A stretch of DNA of 5,972 nt. It comes from Candidatus Zixiibacteriota bacterium. GTDB lineage: Bacteria > Zixibacteria > MSB-5A5 > GN15 > FEB-12. Position numbers and translations under genes: made by a program. Shown piece after piece: positions 1 through 5,972 of this stretch. The notes under the pieces were generated by a model, which did not search any database, had not been told where the DNA came from, and saw only the letters and a list, made by a program, of their open reading frames with translations. The stretch covers positions 1 to 5,972 of the forward strand of contig QNAF01000171.1 in assembly GCA_003641405.1 (NCBI GenBank). The letters are read 5' to 3'. How positions within the stretch are numbered: the first letter of the stretch is position 1; each line of letters begins with the position of its first letter.

Positions 1-743
1 CAGTTCTATAGCTTCTCTGGCCAGATCGATGTTTTCCTCGATAGACTCTGCCAGGTGCGATAGCCGGTAGTTCAGGCCGTCGAGTTGCTTCTGCAGGTCG
101 TTGTATACACCCTGAAAGAACTCCTTGCTCACCACGCCGTCTAAGTGCGACTGGAAGGCTCTTCTCATACTGGTTTGAACTTTGTCACGTTCCAACTCCA
201 GACGTTCACGCTGATGAGCCTGTCTTGCTCTCGTAGCGCCCAGCTCATGATCCAGGCTGTCTCGAATGAATTCATACCAGTCATGCGGTATTGTGGCAGC
301 GCTCACGATCTGACCGAACTGCTGATCTACATTCCCTCCGGCACATAGGTCACCGGATGGCTCTTCTTGTAACCGGTGCAGTGATAGTATACATACCGGT
401 TCTTCTTAATCTCGGCAGTGATTGCAGAACCGCAGACGCCACAGGTCATGAGTCGACTAAACGTGAACTGGCGCTTTGTGAAACGGCCATTGGATCGAGC
501 CTTGAATGCTCCCTGTACTCTGTCGAATACGAAGCGATCAATGACTGCAGGATGATCTCCCTGGTAAAGCACACCGCTCCACTCGAACTTTCCAGTGTAG
601 AATTCTTTCTTGAGCAGCCGCTCGATCTCGGAACGGGCCATGGTCCTTCCGCTCCGAGGATAGCACAGCAGTGCTTGCCTTACGAATATGAGCAGATCGT
701 CATTGCTGCTGTCATACCAGGGAAATCTTGACATATGGATCAC
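1..743 (-). pseudogene. Large serine recombinase remnant, 5'-truncated and frameshifted
   Basis: Read on the minus strand, 743 down to 327 encodes the middle of a large serine recombinase. It shows the Recombinase-domain signature (YPRSGRTMARSEIERLLKK, then EFYTGKFEWSGV and DHPAVIDRFVFDRVQ) followed by a zinc beta-ribbon (CGVCGSAIT, then VYYHCTGYK). A stop at 327-329 ends this frame. The neighbouring minus-strand frame is open from about 335 to base 1 (about 111 residues) and continues naturally with VDQQFGQIVSAATIP and a charged helical stretch typical of the recombinase coiled coil. Restoring one base in the C-run at 334-336 rejoins the two parts. The N-terminal resolvase domain with the catalytic serine is absent: recognisable homology stops near 720-730 and nothing like it follows up to 900. 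The usual fourth zinc Cys appears to be replaced by His (SHP, near 357-359). The C-terminus leaves the window. Intact relatives integrate or excise mobile DNA; this copy should be inactive. The frameshift alone could be an assembly error, but the missing catalytic domain could not be explained that way. Confidence 0.85.
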
Positions 744-784
744 ATATTATACCTTGTCTTGTCGGCGTACTGATCATTAATCTT

Positions 785-813
785 TTGTTGTACCCTGGCT
801 GTTATATTATAGT
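785..813 (+). promoter_or_regulatory. Candidate sigma70-type promoter for the CotH-like gene
   Basis: TTGTTG at 785-790 is followed after 17 bases by TATAGT at 808-813, inside the AT-rich stretch TATATTATAG. The -35 matches the TTGACA consensus at only three positions and the -10 at five of six. It lies about 80 bases upstream of the chosen start at 897, in the spacer between the recombinase remnant and the gene. Promoter consensus in this lineage is unknown, so the call rests on spacing and position only. Confidence 0.3.
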
Positions 814-885
814 AGTGCGGTCTGGTCATACCGGATTTGTACTCCCGATTGCAGATTGAATATAACAGGCTAAGACTTAGCCATA

Positions 886-890
886 CGGAG
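886..890 (+). promoter_or_regulatory. Ribosome binding site for the CotH-like gene
   Basis: CGGAG at 886-890 resembles a Shine-Dalgarno core. It sits 6 bases before the ATG at 897 and only 3 bases before the adjacent in-frame ATG at 894, which favours 897 as the start. Both starts give the same signal peptide apart from one Met. The in-frame TTG at 837 would put 20 extra polar residues before the signal peptide and is unlikely. Confidence 0.55.
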
Positions 891-896
891 TGCATG

Positions 897-3155
897 ATGA
901 GAAAACTCCTGGGACTGCTCGCCATTTGCATGGCGCTCGGATCAACCGCGGCCGCTCAGGGCTTCTACGACGTTGATTCCATCAACATTATTGAAATTGT
1001 CTTTGTTGAGTCCAATTGGGACCAGATACTGAAAGATCTGTATGCTGCCGGCAATGAAGAGCGCTTGGCCGGTACGGCATTCATCAACGGGGTGGAGTTT
1101 GACAGTGTTGGGGTTAGGTACAAGGGGAACAGCTCATACAACCCTACCCAGGTCAAGAACCCTTTGAACATCAAACTGGACTATGTCCATGACGATCAAC
1201 TATACGAAGGCTACGGTACCCTGAAGCTGTCTAACGGATTCAAGGATCCGAGCCTGATGCGCGAAGTACTCAGTTATGAGGTTGCGCGGAAGTACATGCC
1301 GGCCGGGTTGGCCAACTACGCGAATGTCCATATCAATGGAGAATACATCGGCCTCTACACCAGTGTACAGGACATGGACAAGTTCTTCATGCGAACACAC
1401 TTCCAGGGCGATGAGAACGCCTGTTTTAAGGGGGAATTGACAGGTCCTCCCGGCCCGGTTACGGTCTGGGGATACTATGGCCCGGATTGGGCTGACTATT
1501 ACTGGTACTACGAACTCGAATCCGACTCAGGCTGGGCTGACTTGATTGAGTTTTTGGACACACTCAACAACAACACTAACGCCATTGAGGATGTCCTCGA
1601 CGTTGATCGGCATTTGTGGATGTTGGCGTTCGACAACCTGCTGGTGAACCTTGATGCGCCGATAAACTTCGCTCATAATTACTATCTATACAGAGATGGC
1701 AGCGGCCGTTTCAATCCTATCGTGTGGGACTTGAACGAGAGTTTTGGCGCTTTTGATGTACTGCTACCTGATGGGGTACCGTTGGATCTTCAGGCTTTGC
1801 GCGAGTTGGATCCATTCCTGCATTCGACACACCCGGGGTACCCTATAGTCAACAAGATCCTGCCTGATCCGACTTATCGCAAGATGTACATTGCACACAT
1901 GAAAACAATGATTCAGGAGAACTTTGCCAATAGCTGGTACGAAACCAGGGCGCTGGGGATCCAGAGCATCATCACTGCCGACGTGCAGGCGGATCCGAAC
2001 AAACTGTACTCGTACAGTGCCTTCCTTGATAATGTTGACATCTCAGCCAGCGGAGTTGTCGGAATCACAGAGTTGATGGATGACCGCGCGACGTTCGTGA
2101 TGTCCCTACCCGATTTCCTGGCAACGCAGCCGTCATTTGCCGGGGTGGCACACACACCATCAGATCCACCTCCAGGATCAACAGTATGGTTTACCGCAGA
2201 AGTTAGCAACGCCAATGCTGTTATGCTGGCTTACCGACACGGCTCAGTGAGCAGTTTCAGCAAGACGGCAATGTTCGATGATGGCAGCCACAACGACGGT
2301 GCGGCTGGTGACGGATTGTTTGGCATGTCGGTATTGGCCGGATCGTCTGACATACAGTACTACGTCTACGCAGAGAACATTGATGCCGCGATGTTCTCAC
2401 CTGAGCGTGCCGAGTATGAATTCTACACTGTGCCGGTGACGGCGGATGTGGCGATCAACGAGTTCATGGCGGACAATGAAACGACCATTGCCGATCAGGA
2501 TGACGAGTACGATGACTGGATTGAACTGTACAACACCACGGCGAGCACTATCTCGCTTGCCGGTTACTATCTTAGCGATGACGCCGGCGATCCGATCCAG
2601 TGGATGTTCCCGGACACGACGATTGCGGCCAACGGCTATCTTCTCATCTGGACAGATAACGATGAAGAACAGGAGGGGCTGCATGCCAACTTCAAACTCT
2701 CAGCCAATGGTGAATCCATACTCCTGGTTGACCCTAGCGAGGCTGTGATCGATGAGATTGCGTTCGGAGAGCAGGGAGCGGACACTTCCTACGGTCGTCT
2801 TCCCGATGGCAGCGACAACTGGGTGTCATTTGACACGCCGACACCAGGTGTCACGAATGGCAGTGCCGGTTGCTGCATTCCACCGACGGTTGGTGATCTG
2901 GATCAGTCCGGTGGCGAACTTGGTTTCAACTACGACGGCTCCGACTTGTCGCTGATGATCAATGGACTGTTTATTAATCCGACGACTGGCTGGGACGGGG
3001 TGTGTTGGGACGAAGCCGACATTGACTTCAGCGGTGGCCGACCTGTTACGACTACAATGGCAATAGATGGCGCTGACCTGTCGTTACTGATAGATGCGTT
3101 GTTTATCGCCCCGTTACATTATTTGAAGAACTGCGACGGTTCGGACAACTGGTAG
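897..3155 (+). CDS. Secreted CotH-kinase-family protein with Ig-like, lamin-tail and dockerin-like domains
   Basis: The predicted product has 752 residues. Residues 1-20 form a Sec signal peptide (MRKLLGLLAICMALGSTAAA, then QG), so it is exported. Residues about 30-400 match the CotH family, atypical protein kinases first known from Bacillus spore coat. Visible motifs are GVRYKGNSS (72-80), NIKLDY (91-96, possible nucleotide-binding Lys93), DPSLMREVLSYEVARKY (117-133), NLD (Asp253), HNYYLY (260-265) and WDLNESFG (277-284, Asp278). By analogy with Bacillus CotH, Asp253 and Asp278 are the likely catalytic/metal residues, which is inference. Residues about 415-512 form an Ig/FnIII-like module with MFDDGSHNDGAAGDGLFG and QYYVYAEN. 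Residues about 515-655 are a lamin-tail domain (AINEFMADN, DDWIELYN, NGYLLIWTDN). Residues 659-752 hold two Asp-rich dockerin-like repeats (about 665-695 and 707-739) with cysteines at 659, 660, 703 and 746. The substrate is unknown; extracellular or cell-surface location is inferred. The gene stands alone, with a plausible promoter upstream and a 530-base gap downstream. Confidence 0.92.
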   Translation: MRKLLGLLAICMALGSTAAAQGFYDVDSINIIEIVFVESNWDQILKDLYAAGNEERLAGTAFINGVEFDSVGVRYKGNSSYNPTQVKNPLNIKLDYVHDDQLYEGYGTLKLSNGFKDPSLMREVLSYEVARKYMPAGLANYANVHINGEYIGLYTSVQDMDKFFMRTHFQGDENACFKGELTGPPGPVTVWGYYGPDWADYYWYYELESDSGWADLIEFLDTLNNNTNAIEDVLDVDRHLWMLAFDNLLVNLDAPINFAHNYYLYRDGSGRFNPIVWDLNESFGAFDVLLPDGVPLDLQALRELDPFLHSTHPGYPIVNKILPDPTYRKMYIAHMKTMIQENFANSWYETRALGIQSIITADVQADPNKLYSYSAFLDNVDISASGVVGITELMDDRATFVMSLPDFLATQPSFAGVAHTPSDPPPGSTVWFTAEVSNANAVMLAYRHGSVSSFSKTAMFDDGSHNDGAAGDGLFGMSVLAGSSDIQYYVYAENIDAAMFSPERAEYEFYTVPVTADVAINEFMADNETTIADQDDEYDDWIELYNTTASTISLAGYYLSDDAGDPIQWMFPDTTIAANGYLLIWTDNDEEQEGLHANFKLSANGESILLVDPSEAVIDEIAFGEQGADTSYGRLPDGSDNWVSFDTPTPGVTNGSAGCCIPPTVGDLDQSGGELGFNYDGSDLSLMINGLFINPTTGWDGVCWDEADIDFSGGRPVTTTMAIDGADLSLLIDALFIAPLHYLKNCDGSDNW

Positions 3156-3184
3156 GCCGTAGGCTGTATCAAGTATGCCCGTTG

Positions 3185-3200
3185 CATAGTTAACACTATG
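3185..3200 (+). terminator. Small stem-loop after the CotH-like gene, weak terminator candidate
   Basis: CATAGT (3185-3190) and ACTATG (3195-3200) form a perfect 6-bp stem around the 4-base loop TAAC, 29 bases after the stop codon. The position fits a 3'-end structure. The stem is AT-rich and no T-tract follows directly (the next bases are TCGCGGG), so it is a poor intrinsic terminator. It could instead be a 3'-end-stabilising hairpin or chance. Confidence 0.25.
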
Positions 3201-3243
3201 TCGCGGGTCTGGTGCTGGGTTTATTTTGTGTTCACCGAGGGCC

Positions 3244-3280
3244 AAAACAGACAAAACCAGACAGGAACAAACAGAAAGAC
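3244..3280. repeat. Short degenerate CAGAC-rich repeat
   Basis: Within 37 bases the units AAAACAGAC (3244-3252), AAACCAGAC (3254-3262) and AAACAGAAAGAC (3269-3280) follow one another, giving a strand with strong A/C bias and almost no T. The units are imperfect and I cannot tell whether this is a functional repeat, part of a dispersed intergenic element or simple-sequence drift. Confidence 0.3.
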
Positions 3281-3441
3281 CTGATTTGGCGACATGGGGC
3301 GTAATGCGCTGTAGGTAAATAAGTTGTGTGTGTGGGTAATTCCTAAGGAGTCCGACCTCCCCACTTTTATTATTTAGTACGCCTAACATACATTGGTATC
3401 AAAGGGTTAGGCGGGCGGCAGAGCCAGCTTGATCTAAAACC

Positions 3442-3469
3442 TTGACGTATCAGGCTATTTATATATATT
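3442..3469 (+). promoter_or_regulatory. Candidate sigma70-type promoter for the C25 protease gene
   Basis: TTGACG at 3442-3447 (five of six to the -35 consensus) is followed after 16 bases by TATATT at 3464-3469 (five of six to TATAAT), within the run TATTTATATATATTAATTATG. This is the best promoter-like pair in the window. It would leave an untranslated leader of about 210 bases before the start at 3687, long enough to carry regulatory structure. No transcript evidence is available from sequence alone. Confidence 0.42.
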
Positions 3470-3479
3470 AATTATGTAG

Positions 3480-3501
3480 ATGTGTATCAGTGAAAACACA
3501 T
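3480..3501 (+). promoter_or_regulatory. Hairpin next to the candidate transcription start
   Basis: ATGTGT (3480-3485) and ACACAT (3496-3501) are exact inverted complements separated by 10 bases. They begin 11 bases after the candidate -10 element, so the structure would lie at or just after the transcription start. It could act as an operator dyad or a 5'-end-protecting hairpin. At 6 bp, chance occurrence is quite possible. Confidence 0.25.
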
Positions 3502-3563
3502 GCTCGTCCACTGCTTACAGTACAACAAACCGCATGGTCTCTGAATCACAGGCCATCGCAAAA

Positions 3564-3577
3564 TAGTATATAGTATA
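3564..3577. repeat. Tandem heptamer TAGTATA x2
   Basis: TAGTATA occurs twice back to back (3564-3570 and 3571-3577), about 110 bases before the protease start. It may be a slippage product or a small binding site, and it also gives -10-like hexamers. No matching -35 element stands at the usual distance. Confidence 0.45.
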
Positions 3578-3670
3578 TTGAACCCAGAGTCGGCAATGGG
3601 AGCTACTGATGCTTCTCCCGATCTCAGATAGTGGTGGATGGACAGGCATATAAACCGATTCAGTGGTTAT

Positions 3671-3676
3671 GGAAGG
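3671..3676 (+). promoter_or_regulatory. Possible ribosome binding site for the C25 protease gene
   Basis: GGAAGG at 3671-3676 lies 10 bases before the ATG at 3687 and is the only purine-rich Shine-Dalgarno-like element nearby. It overlaps the earlier in-frame ATG at 3669, which itself has no comparable element upstream. This is why 3687 is preferred as the start, although the spacing is on the long side. Confidence 0.4.
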
Positions 3677-3686
3677 TACGTGCAGT

Positions 3687-5972
3687 ATGATTCGCTCCGC
3701 AAAACAGAACAGAGTGGCGCCATGGATGGCGATTCTTATGGTGCTGATGTGTGCAGTATTGGCTTCGGCGGAACAAGTAACCGTAGAGTACACGTTCACT
3801 CGGCCGGATATCCAACAGATAATGTTTGGATCTGACTCCTATGATCGCGTGGTCATGGAGGATGCTCCGAATTGTGCCAACCCCGGCCAACCTCTGCTGC
3901 CGGCAACGGGGGCCTGGATTCTTTTGCCGATGGGGGCCGAGGTACAAGATGTTCAAGTTATCCCGGGCAAACGAGTTCTGGTTGGAAGCGGTTATCGAAT
4001 AGAGCCAGCCGGAAGAACGATCAAGTTGTCTGCCGATCCGGGAACAGCACAGATTCCGGTGCCCGATGTCGCGATCTACAGCTCAAGCAACCCATATCCG
4101 AGTACCCGCTTCGAGAACGTTGGTGTGCAGAATCTGCGAGGTTATCGGATCCTGATCCTTAAGCTCAATCCGGCTGAATATATTCCGGTGACCGGAGAAC
4201 TGTATTACTACCCTCATTTGCGCGTCGGAGTAACCCTTGCCGATGCCAGGTCTGAATCTCCATTCTATCGTGGATTCGAAACGGATCACGATCTGGTCCT
4301 CTCCAAGGTTGACAACCCGGATATGGTTGACACCTACGCGCCGGTTCAATCGCGCGCCGGTCGTGGGTACGATCTTCTCATCCTGACGACAACCGCACTG
4401 GATGACAATTTTCTGCCGCTTAAGAATTACCACGACGCTACCGGTATGTTAACGGAAATACACACTACCACGGAAATTGGCAGTACTGATCCCACTGATG
4501 TTCGTGACTATATCAGGGATCGCTATCTCTACGATGGCATCCAGTATGTTCTTATTGGCGGTGATGACAATATCATTCCAGCGCTTGATGTCTATGCTGA
4601 AGGAAACGGTGGATCAGACGTCGAATACAACATGCCCGCCGATATCTACTTCTCCTGCCTTAATGGTACCTGGAACTACGACGGTGACACCCGATGGGGT
4701 GAGCCCTATGACGGCGACGGTGGTGGTGCCATTGATCTCACTGCCGAGGTTTATGTGGGGCGCGCGTCGGTTGGCAGCACGACCGAAACAAATAACTTCG
4801 TAAACAAGACTATTGCGTATCTGTCATCCTCAGGCTCGTATCTTCAGGACGTGCTCATGTGCGGAGAGTACCTTGGTTTTGGAGGTGTTTCGGACTGGGG
4901 CGGCAATATGATGGACGAAATGGTGGACGGATCCTCTGCCAGTGGATATACAACAGTGGGGATATCCTCGACGGACTTCAATATTGACTATCTCTACGAC
5001 CGTGACTGGTCGGGCAACGACTGGCCTTCCTCCCAGGTTGTATCGCGCATAAACAGTGGGCGACACATTATCAATCATCTGGGTCACGGCTTCAATAACT
5101 GGGCATTAAAACTCTACAGTTCGAGTGCGACTAGTTCCCTGTACAACAATGAGTTTTGCTTTCTCTATTCCCAGGCATGTCTTGCCGGTCATTTTGATGG
5201 GACGGATTGCTGGGCTGAATATATGACCGTCAAGGACAATGACGAAGCTTTTGCGGTCATCATGAATGTTCGCAGTGGGTGGGGTACTGAAAATACTACC
5301 GATGGACCTTCGCAGCGATTTAACCGTGAGTTCTGGGACGCCGTGTTCGGGGAAGGCAAGTTGGAACTCGGACTAGCCAATCAGGATTCGAAAGAAGATA
5401 ATCTCTACCGGATTAATCAGAACTTCATGCGCTGGTGTTACTACGAAATAACGCTTTTCGGTGATCCGACTGTCGTGTTCAGGAGCCAGGGAGGACTGGC
5501 TTTTGATTATCCAAACGGAACTCCAAGCACCACTCTTCCTGATCAAGCGACTTCGTTTGAGGTCGTTGTGAGCGGCGCTAGTGGTGGTATTCCCCAATCA
5601 AACAGTGGTCAGATTCACTATAGCGTTAATGGCGGTGCAACGCAGACCGATGCGATGACTCAGATATCTGCAAATCATTACGAAGCCACTTTGCCGGTGC
5701 TCACGTGTGATGACGAACTCAGTTACTATGTCAGTGCCGAGGAAACAGCCAATGGTCGTATGTACGATCCTGATCCCGGTTCACCACGCGTGCTTATTCC
5801 GGTCAATGATTCTGTTGTGATTTTCGAAGATGACTTTGAGACAAATAAGGGCTGGACCGTGTCCGGTGATGCTTCCGATGGTCATTGGGAGCGCGGGGTA
5901 CCTGCGGATGGTGCGCGGTGTGATCCACCGACAGACTACGATGGCTCCGGTCAGTGCTATCTGACAAAGAAC
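3687..5972 (+). CDS. Secreted gingipain-like cysteine protease (peptidase family C25), 3' end outside window
   Basis: The frame stays open for 762 codons to the window edge, so the gene is partial at its 3' end. Residues 1-28 are a signal peptide (basic start MIRSAKQNR, hydrophobic MAILMVLMCAVLASA, then EQ); starting at 3669 would only add six residues. Residues about 29-215 resemble the C25 propeptide (GQPLLPATGAWILLPMGAEV, 67-86; YYYPHLRVGVTL, 173-184). The catalytic domain spans about 228-600: YDLLILTTT (228-236), VLIGGDDNIIP (288-298), NHLGHG with catalytic His467 (codon 5085-5087), SQACLAG with nucleophile Cys498 (codon 5178-5180), and LFGDPTVVF (590-598). The His-Cys spacing of 31 is close to that of gingipains. 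Residues about 615-705 form an Ig-like module ending in LSYYVSAEE, and VIFEDDFETNKGWTV (711-725) opens a jelly-roll/MAM-like module that is cut off. The likely role is extracellular or cell-surface proteolysis after propeptide removal. Any type IX-style C-terminal sorting domain would lie beyond the window. Cleavage specificity cannot be read from this sequence. Confidence 0.9.
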   Translation, partial: MIRSAKQNRVAPWMAILMVLMCAVLASAEQVTVEYTFTRPDIQQIMFGSDSYDRVVMEDAPNCANPGQPLLPATGAWILLPMGAEVQDVQVIPGKRVLVGSGYRIEPAGRTIKLSADPGTAQIPVPDVAIYSSSNPYPSTRFENVGVQNLRGYRILILKLNPAEYIPVTGELYYYPHLRVGVTLADARSESPFYRGFETDHDLVLSKVDNPDMVDTYAPVQSRAGRGYDLLILTTTALDDNFLPLKNYHDATGMLTEIHTTTEIGSTDPTDVRDYIRDRYLYDGIQYVLIGGDDNIIPALDVYAEGNGGSDVEYNMPADIYFSCLNGTWNYDGDTRWGEPYDGDGGGAIDLTAEVYVGRASVGSTTETNNFVNKTIAYLSSSGSYLQDVLMCGEYLGFGGVSDWGGNMMDEMVDGSSASGYTTVGISSTDFNIDYLYDRDWSGNDWPSSQVVSRINSGRHIINHLGHGFNNWALKLYSSSATSSLYNNEFCFLYSQACLAGHFDGTDCWAEYMTVKDNDEAFAVIMNVRSGWGTENTTDGPSQRFNREFWDAVFGEGKLELGLANQDSKEDNLYRINQNFMRWCYYEITLFGDPTVVFRSQGGLAFDYPNGTPSTTLPDQATSFEVVVSGASGGIPQSNSGQIHYSVNGGATQTDAMTQISANHYEATLPVLTCDDELSYYVSAEETANGRMYDPDPGSPRVLIPVNDSVVIFEDDFETNKGWTVSGDASDGHWERGVPADGARCDPPTDYDGSGQCYLTKN

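Larger units (their letters stand above)
3156..3686. other. Long intergenic region without a convincing gene
   Basis: This stretch of about 530 bases separates the two secreted-protein genes. Plus-strand frames are broken throughout. The minus-strand open frames across it (3389-3114 and 3799-3515) show no recognisable domain, no good ribosome binding site, and run into the ends of the flanking genes. It does hold several small structures listed separately: a stem-loop just after the upstream stop, a CAGAC-rich stretch, a promoter candidate with a hairpin behind it, and a tandem heptamer. There is also a short GT run (about 3324-3333). GGGAG (3598-3602) and CTCCC (3615-3619) could pair in the leader of the downstream gene. 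Base composition turns clearly AT-rich around 3450-3480 and 3560-3580 compared with the flanking genes. Confidence 0.6.

Noticed and set aside
291..731. Plus-strand 146-codon frame opposite the recombinase
   Set aside because: It is the antisense shadow of a clearly recognisable recombinase sequence and has no domain of its own.
837..896. TTG start at 837 for the CotH-like gene
   Set aside because: It would place 20 polar residues ahead of a clean signal peptide and ignores the Shine-Dalgarno-like CGGAG just before 894/897.
740..931. Minus-strand 63-codon frame between the recombinase remnant and the CotH-like gene
   Set aside because: It covers the antisense of the CotH-like start and signal peptide, shows no recombinase similarity, and so does not supply the missing recombinase N-terminus.
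3340..3375. GGAG/CTCC pair (3348-3361) followed by a T-rich stretch as a terminator
   Set aside because: The stem is only 4 bp and the T-rich segment is interrupted; it is also nearly 200 bases past the gene end.
3114..3389. Minus-strand open frame of 91 codons across the end of the CotH-like gene and the gap
   Set aside because: It overlaps the 3' end of a well-supported gene on the opposite strand, lacks a clear ribosome binding site, and the product has no recognisable domain. If the gap proves to be a dispersed element, this frame would just be carried with it.
3660..4433. Minus-strand and alternative plus-strand frames over the first part of the protease
   Set aside because: The continuous plus-strand frame from 3687 with signal peptide, propeptide and C25 motifs explains this region; the others are out-of-frame shadows.
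1..5972. CRISPR array, tRNA or rRNA genes, intact insertion sequence
   Set aside because: I found no regularly spaced repeats, no tRNA-like cloverleaf, no rRNA segment and no transposase apart from the recombinase remnant.

Overview
The window looks like a chromosomal piece of a free-living, Gram-negative-type bacterium, probably from an uncultured FCB-group or similar candidate phylum. Zixibacteria would be my first guess, at low confidence. The reason is the style of the proteins: long secreted multidomain proteins joining a CotH-like kinase fold, Ig-like modules, a lamin-tail domain, dockerin-like Asp-rich C-terminal repeats, and a gingipain-family (C25) protease with a trailing jelly-roll-type module. 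No rRNA, tRNA or housekeeping gene is present to fix the taxonomy.

Layout: (1) Positions 1-743, minus strand: the remains of a large serine recombinase. It has lost the whole N-terminal catalytic domain, and the remaining recombinase/zinc-ribbon part is separated from the C-terminal coiled coil by a one-base frameshift near 334-336. The C-terminal end runs off the left edge. (2) Positions 744-893: a short AT-rich spacer with a plausible promoter for the next gene. (3) Positions 897-3155, plus strand: a complete 752-residue secreted CotH-kinase-family protein with Ig-like, lamin-tail and double dockerin-like modules. (4) Positions 3156-3686: about 530 bases without a convincing gene. They contain a small stem-loop after the CotH-like gene, a CAGAC-rich stretch, a good candidate promoter at 3442-3469 followed by a hairpin, and a tandem heptamer. 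(5) Positions 3687-5972, plus strand: a gingipain-like C25 cysteine protease with signal peptide, propeptide and catalytic His/Cys, open at the right edge of the window.

The two intact genes point the same way and both encode exported multidomain proteins. The long gap and the separate promoter candidates suggest independent transcription rather than one operon. A functional link between the secreted kinase-fold protein and the secreted protease is possible, but nothing here shows it. I see no defence system, CRISPR array or intact mobile element. The most useful points for a second look are the architecture of the CotH-like protein, its C-terminal repeat pair, the decayed recombinase, and the structured 530-base gap.
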